A DNA stretch of 64,000 bases from CAZKCI01 sp964584165 (lineage in GTDB: Bacteria > Auribacterota > Erginobacteria > Erginobacterales > CAZKCI01). Both the position numbers and the translations under genes were made by a program. This document shows positions 48,012 to 55,504 of this stretch, in pieces. How positions within the stretch are numbered: the stretch's first letter is position 1; each line of letters begins with the position of its first letter. The DNA is taken from positions 1 through 64,000 of the forward strand of contig CAZOYW010000011.1 in assembly GCA_964584165.1 (NCBI GenBank), in the 5' to 3' direction. Under the pieces are notes generated by a model. That model did no database searches. It saw nothing but the letters and a program-made list of their open reading frames with translations, and had not been told where the DNA came from.

Positions 48012-48049
48012 TCGGACATCTTTTTTCCGATCGGAAGGAAACTGTCCGA
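48012..48049. promoter_or_regulatory. CGATCG palindrome, copy 5
   Basis: Core TTCCGATCGGAA at 48025-48036, with outer TCGGACA (48012-48018) and TGTCCGA (48043-48049) exactly symmetric about the same centre. Shares ACTGTCC with copy 4, downstream of the PaaX-like gene. Confidence 0.55.
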
Positions 48050-48092
48050 ATCCGCGGCGGAAGGCGAGAACGCAAACAACGTGATGCTGCAA

Positions 48093-48260
48093 GTCCTTCG
48101 CCCGAAAATCGGGCGAAGGACGATCCGGCAAGCGCAGCGATCCTGCAAACCTTTCCGATTCGCGAGCGAATCGGAAAGGCGATACTACAAGTCTTTCCCC
48201 CGCTTGAGCGGGGGAAAGACGGTACTACCAGTCCTTCGCCCGCCCCAGCGGGCGAAGGAC
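48093..48260. repeat. Tandem array of four covarying hairpins
   Basis: Hairpins at 48093-48121, 48150-48179, 48191-48220 and 48231-48260. Each has a perfect 13-bp stem and a 3-4 nt loop. Three share arm consensus GTCYTTCSCCCG. Linkers resemble one another (GATGCTGCAA, CGATACTACAA, GGTACTACCA, GATCCGGCA). Arm differences between hairpins are matched on the other arm. The last stem contains GAAGGAC, the only Shine-Dalgarno-like sequence before the TTG start at 48274. Confidence 0.85.
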
Positions 48261-48273
48261 GATCCGGCATATT

Positions 48274-49509
48274 TTGAAGATCGTGCTGGTCAACAAGTTC
48301 TTCTACCTCCGCGGGGGATCGGAACGGGTGATGTTCGACACCGCCCGCCTCCTCGAATCCCGCGGCCACTCCGTCCGCTTCTTCTCCATGGCCCACCCGG
48401 AGAACCTCCCCCATCCCGACTCCGTCCACTTCGTCCCCTTCGTCGACCTCCGCGCCCCCTCTTCACTGTCGCAACGTCTGCGGACCGCCGGGCGCATCCT
48501 CTACTACCGCGAGGCGAGGAGAAGGTTCGCCCGCCTCCTGGACGAGTCCCGGCCCGATCTCGTCCATCTCCACAACATCCACCACCAGATCTCCCCCTCG
48601 ATCCTCCCCGAGATCAAAAAACGCGGGATCCCTTCGGCGATGACCCTCCACGACTACAAGCTGGTCTGCGGCACCTACCGCCTGGAGCGGGGAGGGAAGG
48701 TCTGCGAGGAGTGCGCGGGGGGGCGCTACTACCGCTGCCTCCTCCGCCGCTGCCAGGACGGCTCGCTCGCCAAATCCGCCCTCACCGCGGCCGAGATGTA
48801 CCTCCACCACCGCCTCCTCCGCCTCTGGCCGATGATCGACCTCTTCGTCTCGCCGAGCCGCTTTCTCAAGGACAAGCTCGCGGAGATGGGCTTCCCTGGA
48901 AGGATCGAGGTCCTCCCCAACTTCGTCGTGTCCGAGGCGTTCGCCTCGGACAGCGTTCCCCAACCGGATCTCTTCCTTTACCTCGGACGCCTCTCCCCGG
49001 AGAAAGGGCTCTTCACTCTGCTCCAGGCCTTCCAGCATCTCGGCGCCCGCCTTCGGATACTCGGCGACGGGCCGATCCGAGGGGAACTGGAGCGGGCGGC
49101 GGCCAGACTCGCCCCCGGGCGGGTCTCCTTTCTCGGCCACCGACCCCGGGAGGAGATCGCCCGGGAGCTCGCCGCCGCCGCCGCGGTGGTCGTCCCCTCG
49201 GAGTGGTACGAGAACAACCCGATCTCCGTCCTGGAAGCATACGCGGCGGGGCGGCCGGTGATCGGGGCGCGGATCGGGGGGATTCCGGAGCTGGTCCGGG
49301 AGGGGGAGACCGGGCTCACTTTCGAGTCGGGAAACGCGGAAGAGCTGGCGGGAAAGATTTCCTTCCTCCTCGCCCATCCGGCGCAAGGGGAGAAAATGGG
49401 ACGGGCGGGACGAGCGACGGTGGAGAAGATTTTCGATCCGGAGAGCTATTACGGGAGACTGCTGGAGATCTATGAATCCTTGCTCGGGAAATCCCGCCGC
49501 CGGGGGTAG
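48274..49509 (+). CDS. GT4-family glycosyltransferase
   Basis: 411 aa, GT-B fold. N-terminal KIVLVNKFFYLRGGSERVMF (Gly-rich acceptor loop), HLHNIHHQISPSILPEI, then the nucleotide-sugar half with LFLYLGRLSPEKGLFTLLQA, LRILGDGP and the retaining E-x7-E motif region (WYENNPISVLEAYAAGRPVI). A zinc-like CGTYRLERGGKVCEECAGG insert around residues 130-150 has several Cys and is found in many GT4 enzymes of glycan clusters. The start is TTG at 48274, 13 nt after the last hairpin. It overlaps the following GT-C frame by 38 nt as annotated. Acceptor unknown. Confidence 0.9.
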   Translation: MKIVLVNKFFYLRGGSERVMFDTARLLESRGHSVRFFSMAHPENLPHPDSVHFVPFVDLRAPSSLSQRLRTAGRILYYREARRRFARLLDESRPDLVHLHNIHHQISPSILPEIKKRGIPSAMTLHDYKLVCGTYRLERGGKVCEECAGGRYYRCLLRRCQDGSLAKSALTAAEMYLHHRLLRLWPMIDLFVSPSRFLKDKLAEMGFPGRIEVLPNFVVSEAFASDSVPQPDLFLYLGRLSPEKGLFTLLQAFQHLGARLRILGDGPIRGELERAAARLAPGRVSFLGHRPREEIARELAAAAAVVVPSEWYENNPISVLEAYAAGRPVIGARIGGIPELVREGETGLTFESGNAEELAGKISFLLAHPAQGEKMGRAGRATVEKIFDPESYYGRLLEIYESLLGKSRRRG

Positions 49510-51148
49510 GCCGGGACTCCGCCTTCGCCTTTCGGGCTACGGCGGACAGGTGCGTCCCGGCGGCCGTTCCACGCCCGATCGCACTCGTCCGCCGGAGCGC
49601 GGGTCGCCTCGAGGCTGCGACCTCGCCGCCCTGCTTTTGGTCATCGCCCTCCTCGTCCCGGTCGGCCTCCTCAACCGCGGCCTCGCCACCGACGACGCCT
49701 ACATCACCTATCGCTACGCCCAGAACCTCATCCGGGGCGAGGGTTTCGTCTACAACCCGGGCGAGCGGCACCTCGGCACCACCTCGCCCCTTCTCGCCCT
49801 CCTCCTCTCGGCGGTCGGGCGGGCCTATCCCGACCTTCCCTTCTGGGGTTCGGCGCTGAGCATCCTCTCCCTCGGGGCGGCGGCTTTCTTCTCCTACCTC
49901 ATCCTCTCCCGCGCCAGCGCCACCCCAGCCGGCTTCCTCGCCCTGCCCCTGATCGTCTTGAACCCCGTCCTGATCGAGTCGCTCGGGAACGAGACCTGCC
50001 TCCTCCTCGCCTTGATCGCTGGCCAGTACTATTTCTATCAAAGCGGGCGGCGGAAGACCTTCGCGGTTTTGGCCGCCTTAAGCGCCCTCGCCCGGGGGGA
50101 AGGGGTCATCCTCCCCCTCCTCCTCTTCTGGTTCGATTTCCTCCGCCAGGCGCGGGAGAGGAGATGGGATCTCCGCCCGCTTTTGGTCTTCGCGGCCGTC
50201 CTCCTCCCCTGGCTCCTCTTCTCCCGCCTCTACTTCGGATCCTTCCTCCCCTCGACGCTCTCCGTGAAGATGGCGATGGCCCGCCTCCCCCACTCGCCCT
50301 GGACCCCCTTCTTCCGCGACGTGATGGAAAATCTCCCCGGCCGCTTCGGCCCCCACGGAAAGGGGTTCGCCGTCCTCTATCTCCTCTTCCTGGCCGGCGC
50401 GGCGGGGGCGCTCGCCGACCGCCGCTTCGTCCCCTTCCTCCTCTTCTTCCTCGCCTACTATCTCGGCTACGGCCTCCTCCGGGTGGGGTCCTTCCCCTGG
50501 TATCACGCCCCGGTCGCCTTCGCTCTCTCCTTCTTCGCCGCCTTCGGCGTTCAGGTCCTCTCCGCCTGGGGAGGCCGCCTCCGGGAAAGAGGAGACCCCC
50601 TCTCGTCCCTCCTCGGGACCTGGCTCCTCCATCCCCCGCCCGATTTCCGGAGCGAAAGCGCGTTTTCCGCCCGTCCCCGCTGGCCGATCTTCTTCCCTCT
50701 CGGCCTGATCCTCCTCGCCTCCATCCTCCAGCGGGGGTTCGCCTTTTCCAATCCCCGGATCGCCCCCTACCGCGAGGCCGGGATCTGGCTCCGGGAGAAC
50801 GCCCCGGCGGAAGCGACGGTGGGGATACCCGAGGTGGGTATCGTCGGCTTCTACGCCGAGCGGAGGATGCTCGACATCGACGGCCTCGTCTTCCCGGCGA
50901 TGGCCGACCCCGCTCGCCTCCACAGCTACCAATGCCTGATCCGGAACTACCGGCCGGACTACATCATCTCCCAGGGGAAGTCCCCCTACCATCTCGTCCG
51001 GGCCGGCGAGGTCCACCCCGGAGTGAAGAACCTGCCCTTCCGCTACCTCGCGGCGAAGCAGTTCCGCTCCCCCGACCTCCAGGTGACGATCTGGAAGCGG
51101 GAACCGTACAATTGCCCGATCGGAGATTCGATCGGGGACGCGATCTGA
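49472..51148 (+). CDS. Membrane GT-C (GT39-like) glycosyltransferase; N-terminus uncertain
   Basis: 558 aa as called. Multispan protein with about 10-11 helices from residue 50 on. The first periplasmic loop has ATDDAYITYRYAQNLIRGEG, in which the Asp pair matches the GT-C catalytic position, and VYNPGERHLGTTSPLLALLL follows. The C-terminal soluble part (ATVGIPEVGIVGFYAERRML) is typical of these predicted lipid-linked sugar transferases. The first 45 residues are suspicious: they overlap the preceding gene and are encoded by dispersed repeat words (GGGCTACGGCGGACAGG; GCACTCGTCCGCCGGAGCGC, also at 52683). The true start may be an internal codon near 49620. Confidence 0.75.
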   Translation: MNPCSGNPAAGGRPGLRLRLSGYGGQVRPGGRSTPDRTRPPERGSPRGCDLAALLLVIALLVPVGLLNRGLATDDAYITYRYAQNLIRGEGFVYNPGERHLGTTSPLLALLLSAVGRAYPDLPFWGSALSILSLGAAAFFSYLILSRASATPAGFLALPLIVLNPVLIESLGNETCLLLALIAGQYYFYQSGRRKTFAVLAALSALARGEGVILPLLLFWFDFLRQARERRWDLRPLLVFAAVLLPWLLFSRLYFGSFLPSTLSVKMAMARLPHSPWTPFFRDVMENLPGRFGPHGKGFAVLYLLFLAGAAGALADRRFVPFLLFFLAYYLGYGLLRVGSFPWYHAPVAFALSFFAAFGVQVLSAWGGRLRERGDPLSSLLGTWLLHPPPDFRSESAFSARPRWPIFFPLGLILLASILQRGFAFSNPRIAPYREAGIWLRENAPAEATVGIPEVGIVGFYAERRMLDIDGLVFPAMADPARLHSYQCLIRNYRPDYIISQGKSPYHLVRAGEVHPGVKNLPFRYLAAKQFRSPDLQVTIWKREPYNCPIGDSIGDAI

Positions 51149-51158
51149 GGGTTTCTGA

Positions 51159-51184
51159 ATCGGGGCGAGGACGCCCCTCCCACA
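51159..51184. repeat. Short hairpin with CTCCCACA tail
   Basis: CGGGGCGAGGACGCCCCTCCCACA. Relatives at 58681-58708 (different stem, same tail) and 60755-60779. No gene in 51149-51249. Confidence 0.5.
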
Positions 51185-51249
51185 CGCCGGCGCGGCGGGC
51201 CGCGCCTTCAGTCTTCAGCCTTCAGCCTTAAGTATGATATTTTGACCGC

Positions 51250-52620
51250 ATGCAACTCGTCCGAGGCTTCGCCCCCGCCCTCCTCCTGGGCGTTCCGCTC
51301 CTCGCCCTCTCCTCCTGCCGCCGGCCCCCGTTCGAGCCCGCCCCGGGAGCGAACGTGATCATGATCTGCCTCGACTCCGTCCGCCCCGACCACCTGGGCT
51401 GCTATGGCTACTCCCGCGACACCAGCCCCCGCCTCGACCGGATCGCCGCGGAGGGGCTCCGCTTCGAGCAGGCCGTGACCAACGCCACCTGGACCCTTCC
51501 CTCCATCCTCACCCTCTTTACATCCACCTACCCCGCCGCCCACGGGAGGGACAACTACGACAAGGAATACAACCGGGAGCACCCCCTCCCCGCCGACGCG
51601 CCCGTCCTCCCCCGCTTCCTCGCCGAAAAGGGCTGGCGGACGGCGGGCTTCGGCCACGGCGGCTGGACCTCGCAAGCCTTCGGTTTCGACCGCTGGTTCG
51701 ACTACTGGGAGGAGGGCCCCCGCTTCGAGATCGACCAGATGGTCCCCCGGTGCCTGGAGTGGATCGACACCCACCGCGACCGCCCCTTCTTTATATACAT
51801 CCACACCTTAAGCCCCCACTTCCCCTACCGCCCCCAGGGGACCTACCGCGCCAAGTTCGGCATCGACGAGGAGAAGTACGTCCCCCCGGAAGACCCGGAG
51901 CGCGTCTGGCTCCCCCTGCTCGACCAGGCCAAGGCGGGAAAGATCGGGGAGCGCCTCCTCGCCCAGATCGTCCGCCAGTACGACGGCGGGATCGCCTTCA
52001 CCGACGAGTGGATCGGGAAGCTCGCGGACGGCCTGCGGGAGCGCGGGCTCGACCGGAATACGCTCCTGGTCGTCTTCGCCGACCACGGCGAGCAGTTCCT
52101 GGAGCACGGCCTCCTCTTCCACGGCGCCAACGCCTTCGAGGAGACGGCCCGCGTCCCCCTGATCATGGCCGGCCCGGGGATCCAGCCGGGGACGCTCTGG
52201 ACGCGCCAGTTCGAGTTCGTCGATTTCCTCCCCACCCTCTTCGACTACCTCGCCCTCCCCCTCCCGGAGCGGAAGATCCAGGGGATCAGCCTCCTCTCCC
52301 GCAAATCGAACGACCGCTCCTGGGCCCTGACCGGGGACAGCCTGTCCAGGGTCCAGGCCCTGCGCCGGCTGCCCTGGAAATACGTCGACGACCGCATGAA
52401 CGGGAGGGTCGAGCTCTACAACCTGGCGCAGGACCCCGGCGAGAAGAAGAGCGTCGCGGCGGAGAACCCGGGGCGCGTGAAGAAGCTCGGGGAGCTGCTC
52501 GAGCGGAGGGAGCGCGAGAACGCCGCCTTCGGCGCCTTCCTCGCCCAGACCGGGACGGGGAAGCGCGAGCTGCCCGCCGGCGTCTTCGACCAGCTCAAGG
52601 CCCTGGGCTACGTTCAGTAG
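51250..52620 (+). CDS. Sulfatase-fold lipoprotein without the formylglycine Cys (paralogue of the 45083 gene)
   Basis: 456 aa. Lipobox ALSSC near residue 23. Metal-binding NVIMICLDSVRPDHLGCYGY and VFADHGEQFLEHGLLFHG are conserved. The nucleophile position again reads NATWTLPSILTLFTS with Thr for Cys. It ends DQLKALGYVQ, matching the paralogue. Both genes border the glycan region, which suggests they modify a surface polymer in the periplasm or outer membrane. ATG 51250 has no good ribosome site but starts exactly at the lipoprotein signal. Confidence 0.82.
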   Translation: MQLVRGFAPALLLGVPLLALSSCRRPPFEPAPGANVIMICLDSVRPDHLGCYGYSRDTSPRLDRIAAEGLRFEQAVTNATWTLPSILTLFTSTYPAAHGRDNYDKEYNREHPLPADAPVLPRFLAEKGWRTAGFGHGGWTSQAFGFDRWFDYWEEGPRFEIDQMVPRCLEWIDTHRDRPFFIYIHTLSPHFPYRPQGTYRAKFGIDEEKYVPPEDPERVWLPLLDQAKAGKIGERLLAQIVRQYDGGIAFTDEWIGKLADGLRERGLDRNTLLVVFADHGEQFLEHGLLFHGANAFEETARVPLIMAGPGIQPGTLWTRQFEFVDFLPTLFDYLALPLPERKIQGISLLSRKSNDRSWALTGDSLSRVQALRRLPWKYVDDRMNGRVELYNLAQDPGEKKSVAAENPGRVKKLGELLERRERENAAFGAFLAQTGTGKRELPAGVFDQLKALGYVQ

Positions 52621-52861
52621 GAAGCCAAAGGTCGTCTGTAGGCCGGTTCTGCGAACCAGCGACCAGGCCCGTCTCGCCCAAGCGCACTCGTCCGCCGGAG
52701 CGCGGAGCGCCTAGGTGGCGATCGGACCTACAAGTTCCTCTCGAAACGTTGTTCCGGTTTCACGATCCACGCTTTATAATCCCCCCAGAAATAATCCGCG
52801 AAATCCGCGTAATCCGCGGCTTCTTTGCTTTTCGGCCGCAGAAACGCCGGGAGAGGACTCC
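52621..52861. other. 241-bp intergenic region of dispersed repeat fragments
   Basis: Contains GGTTCTGCGAACC (small hairpin), GCACTCGTCCGCCGGAGCGC (also at 49581) and three direct AATCCGCG units near 52793-52820. No gene is seen; a longer in-frame start for the Wzz-like gene at 52715 would be read through these repeats and is rejected. Confidence 0.5.
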
Positions 52862-53917
52862 ATGACCCGCTCGAACCTCGAGATCATCGATTACCCGCGC
52901 GTGATCGCGCGCCACTGGAAAACGGCCCTGATCGGAACGATCCTCTGCGGCGCGGTCGCCGGCGGGGTCACCCTTTTCCTGCCCGACCGCTTCGAGGCCA
53001 CCGCCCAGATCATCGCCGTCGAGCCCCGCTTCCAGTCCGACGAGGCCTACTCCAAGCAGCCCTTCACCCTGAAGCGCTTCTCCCCCCTTCTTGAGGACCC
53101 CGGCCTCCTCAAGGACACGCTCGACGCCCTGGGGCTGAACTCCCCCCCCAACCAGATGACGGTGAAGGAGCTCGGCAAGCTGGTCAAGGCCGAGCTCCTG
53201 GAGGAGAGCGAGATCATCGAGTTCCGAGTCTCCACCCCCTCGCCCGAGCTTTCGGCGAAGATCGCCAACTCGCTCGCCGAGGGGTTCCGGCGCAAGATGC
53301 GCGCGGCCGTGATCTCCGGCGTCCTCGACTCCAAGGGCTTCCTGCAGGAGCGGCTCTCCGAGTCCAAGGAGAAGCTCCGAGAGGCCGAGGAGGAGCTCGC
53401 CGCCTTCCAGGAGACCGCCCGCCTGAACGAGCTCCGGACCCGCCTGGGATCGCTCGCCTATCTCGAGGAGACCTATGCCCGCGATCTCTCTGACACCGAG
53501 GTGGCGATCGGCCTCGCCCGGGGCGAGGACCGCGCTCCGGGCGGCGCTCCCGCCGCCCTGGAGAAGAAGAAGGCGAGCCTCGAGGCCCTCCGGAGGGAGA
53601 ACCTCGACGCCCTGGGCGCGCTCCAGAAGGACCTGGCCCGCAAGGAGGTGGAGGCGGCCCGGAAGGAGCGCGCGGTCGCCCTCCAGGAGGAGGTGACCAA
53701 GGACCTCGCCAAGAGCTACGAGGAGTCGATCCTCGCCATCTACCAACAGGTGGGCGAGGTCCAGCTGATCAGCCCGGCCGTCCCCCCCGACGAGAAGGCG
53801 GGGCCGTCCCTGGAGCTCAACATCCTCCTCGGCCTGGTCGCGGGGTTCTTCGTGTCGAGCCTCGCCGTCTTCTACCGGGAGTATCTCCGCTCCCTGGACC
53901 GGCCGGGCGCGGCCTGA
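52862..53917 (+). CDS. Wzz-type polysaccharide chain-length/transport protein
   Basis: 351 aa. N-terminal helix (TALIGTILCGAVAGGVTLFL, about 20-40), a periplasmic Wzz domain (FEATAQIIAVEPRF), a long coiled coil (about 160-285, Glu/Lys/Arg/Leu rich) and a second helix near the C-terminus (LNILLGLVAGFFVSSLAVF). Such proteins set the length of, or help export, surface polysaccharide. No tyrosine-kinase domain is fused. ATG 52862 follows GAGAGGA. It is followed within 6 bp by a GT-C gene, so they probably share a transcript. Confidence 0.85.
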   Translation: MTRSNLEIIDYPRVIARHWKTALIGTILCGAVAGGVTLFLPDRFEATAQIIAVEPRFQSDEAYSKQPFTLKRFSPLLEDPGLLKDTLDALGLNSPPNQMTVKELGKLVKAELLEESEIIEFRVSTPSPELSAKIANSLAEGFRRKMRAAVISGVLDSKGFLQERLSESKEKLREAEEELAAFQETARLNELRTRLGSLAYLEETYARDLSDTEVAIGLARGEDRAPGGAPAALEKKKASLEALRRENLDALGALQKDLARKEVEAARKERAVALQEEVTKDLAKSYEESILAIYQQVGEVQLISPAVPPDEKAGPSLELNILLGLVAGFFVSSLAVFYREYLRSLDRPGAA

Positions 53918-53922
53918 GGTCC

Positions 53923-55494
53923 GTGCCCGGCGCCGACGGCGGCTGTTCGGTAAGCGAACCATCCCAGCTGGAGCCCCAACCGAAGCCAACGATGAGGCCG
54001 GGGCGCGCCACTCTCCTCCTCGCCTTCATCCTCCTCGGCGGGCTCGCCCTTCGCCTTTACCACCTGGGGACGGAAAGCCTCTGGCTGGACGAGGGGATCT
54101 CCCTGCTCATAGCGCGCTGGGACCTCGCGAGCCTCCTCCGGGGAGACTGGGACTGGCAACTCCCCCTCTATCCGGTCATTCTCCACTACTGGATGGCGAT
54201 CTTCGGCCACGGCGAGGTCTCCGGCCGGATGGTATCCGCACTCTGCGGCGCGCTCTCGGTCCTTCTGGCCTACCGCGTCGGCGCGAGCCTATTCGGCCGG
54301 CCGGCGGGGCTTCTCGCCGCCCTCTTTCTGGCCCTCTCACCCCTGCACGTCCTCTATTCCCAGGAAGCGCGCCGCTACAGCCTCCACATCTTGCTCTCCC
54401 TGGCGTCAATGTCCTGCTTCCTCAAAGTCATTCGAACCGGCCGTGCCGCCATTGCAGCCGCCTACCTCGCGACGAGCCTCGGCCTCCTCTATTCCCAAAA
54501 CCTGGCTTGGCTCATCGTCGCCGCCCAAAATGCCTTCGTCGGCATCCGCTGGCTGGGGCGAGGCGAGGCCGGCAAGCTTAGCGGAAAAGCCTGGTGCCTG
54601 CTCCAGGCCATCCTCCTCGCCCTCTTCTCCCCAGGCCTGGTCCGCACCTGGAGCTATTATCAGAAGTTCCACCAGCAGGTCCAAGGCGGACTCCCAGTCG
54701 AGAAGGCCACCCTCTCGACGCTGGGGAGGACGCTGGCCGACTACTCCGGGTGGTCGGCCGCCGAGGCGATCTACGCCCTCCTGATCGCGGTCGCCCTCCT
54801 CTCCCCCTTCCTCGCCCGTTCCGCCCGGAAAAGCTTCACTTCCCTTGCGCCCGGAATTCTCCGGTCGAGTGAGAGCGACGGCTGGGGGACCCTCCTCTGC
54901 ACGCTTTGGCTCCTGATCCCGATCGCCTCCCTCCTCGCCTTTTCCCTCCTCATGACCCCGGCATTCGTCACCCGCCTTACACTCGGCGCCCTTCCCGCTT
55001 TCTGCCTCCTCTCCGCCCGCGGGGCGATGGCGATCCGGCCCCCTTCCCTCCGGGCAGCGTCCGTGGCGGCCATCGCCGCCTTCTCCCTTCTCACGCTACA
55101 TGACTACTACCGTCTCCCACACAAGGAGCGCTGGCGGGAGGTCGCGGCCTACCTGGACGAGAACGGGCGTGAGGGAGACCTGCTGGTCTTCCACCAGGGG
55201 GCCTACCTGAAGGCCTGCTTCGACCGATACTCCGAGAAGGGCGGCATAGCGAGAACCCGTTTTCCCTTCCGGGGAATGGCGGTGAGCGAAGGAAACATCG
55301 GCGAGTTCGCCCGTCTGGTCGGGGACCGGCGCCGGGTCTGGCTCATCCTCTGCCAGAGCGGAGACAACCGCGGATTGATGAAAAAGGCGCTGGGTGGCGA
55401 GCAAGCGCTCCGGAACCGGATGGTCTACCCATACTACAATATCCTGGCGCGCCGGCAGATGGAGATCGAGGTCTGCCTCTTCGAGCGGAGATGA
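53923..55494 (+). CDS. Membrane GT-C (GT39/ArnT-like) glycosyltransferase
   Basis: 523 aa as called from GTG 53923; an ATG at 53992 just before the first helix is an equally good start. About 11 membrane helices. The first loop has TESLWLDEGISLLIARWD, with the Asp-Glu of polyprenyl-phosphate-sugar transferases, and HVLYSQEARRYSLHILL follows as in the mannosyltransferase-like branch. The C-terminal part (LPHKERWREVAAYLDENGRE, LVFHQGAYLKACFDRYS) is the usual soluble tail. Follows the Wzz-like gene by 5 bp. Acceptor unknown. Confidence 0.85.
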   Translation: MPGADGGCSVSEPSQLEPQPKPTMRPGRATLLLAFILLGGLALRLYHLGTESLWLDEGISLLIARWDLASLLRGDWDWQLPLYPVILHYWMAIFGHGEVSGRMVSALCGALSVLLAYRVGASLFGRPAGLLAALFLALSPLHVLYSQEARRYSLHILLSLASMSCFLKVIRTGRAAIAAAYLATSLGLLYSQNLAWLIVAAQNAFVGIRWLGRGEAGKLSGKAWCLLQAILLALFSPGLVRTWSYYQKFHQQVQGGLPVEKATLSTLGRTLADYSGWSAAEAIYALLIAVALLSPFLARSARKSFTSLAPGILRSSESDGWGTLLCTLWLLIPIASLLAFSLLMTPAFVTRLTLGALPAFCLLSARGAMAIRPPSLRAASVAAIAAFSLLTLHDYYRLPHKERWREVAAYLDENGREGDLLVFHQGAYLKACFDRYSEKGGIARTRFPFRGMAVSEGNIGEFARLVGDRRRVWLILCQSGDNRGLMKKALGGEQALRNRMVYPYYNILARRQMEIEVCLFERR

Positions 55495-55504
55495 GCGGCG
55501 CTCC

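Larger units (their letters stand above)
47895..48273. other. 379-bp intergenic region dominated by palindromes
   Basis: No gene. Holds the fifth CGATCG palindrome (48012-48049) and then a tandem array of four hairpins (48093-48260). The region is positioned as a leader for the GT4 gene. Confidence 0.7.

Noticed and set aside
48093..48260. CRISPR array
   Set aside because: The units are perfect palindromes with differing stems and very short, similar linkers, not identical repeats separated by unique spacers of constant length.
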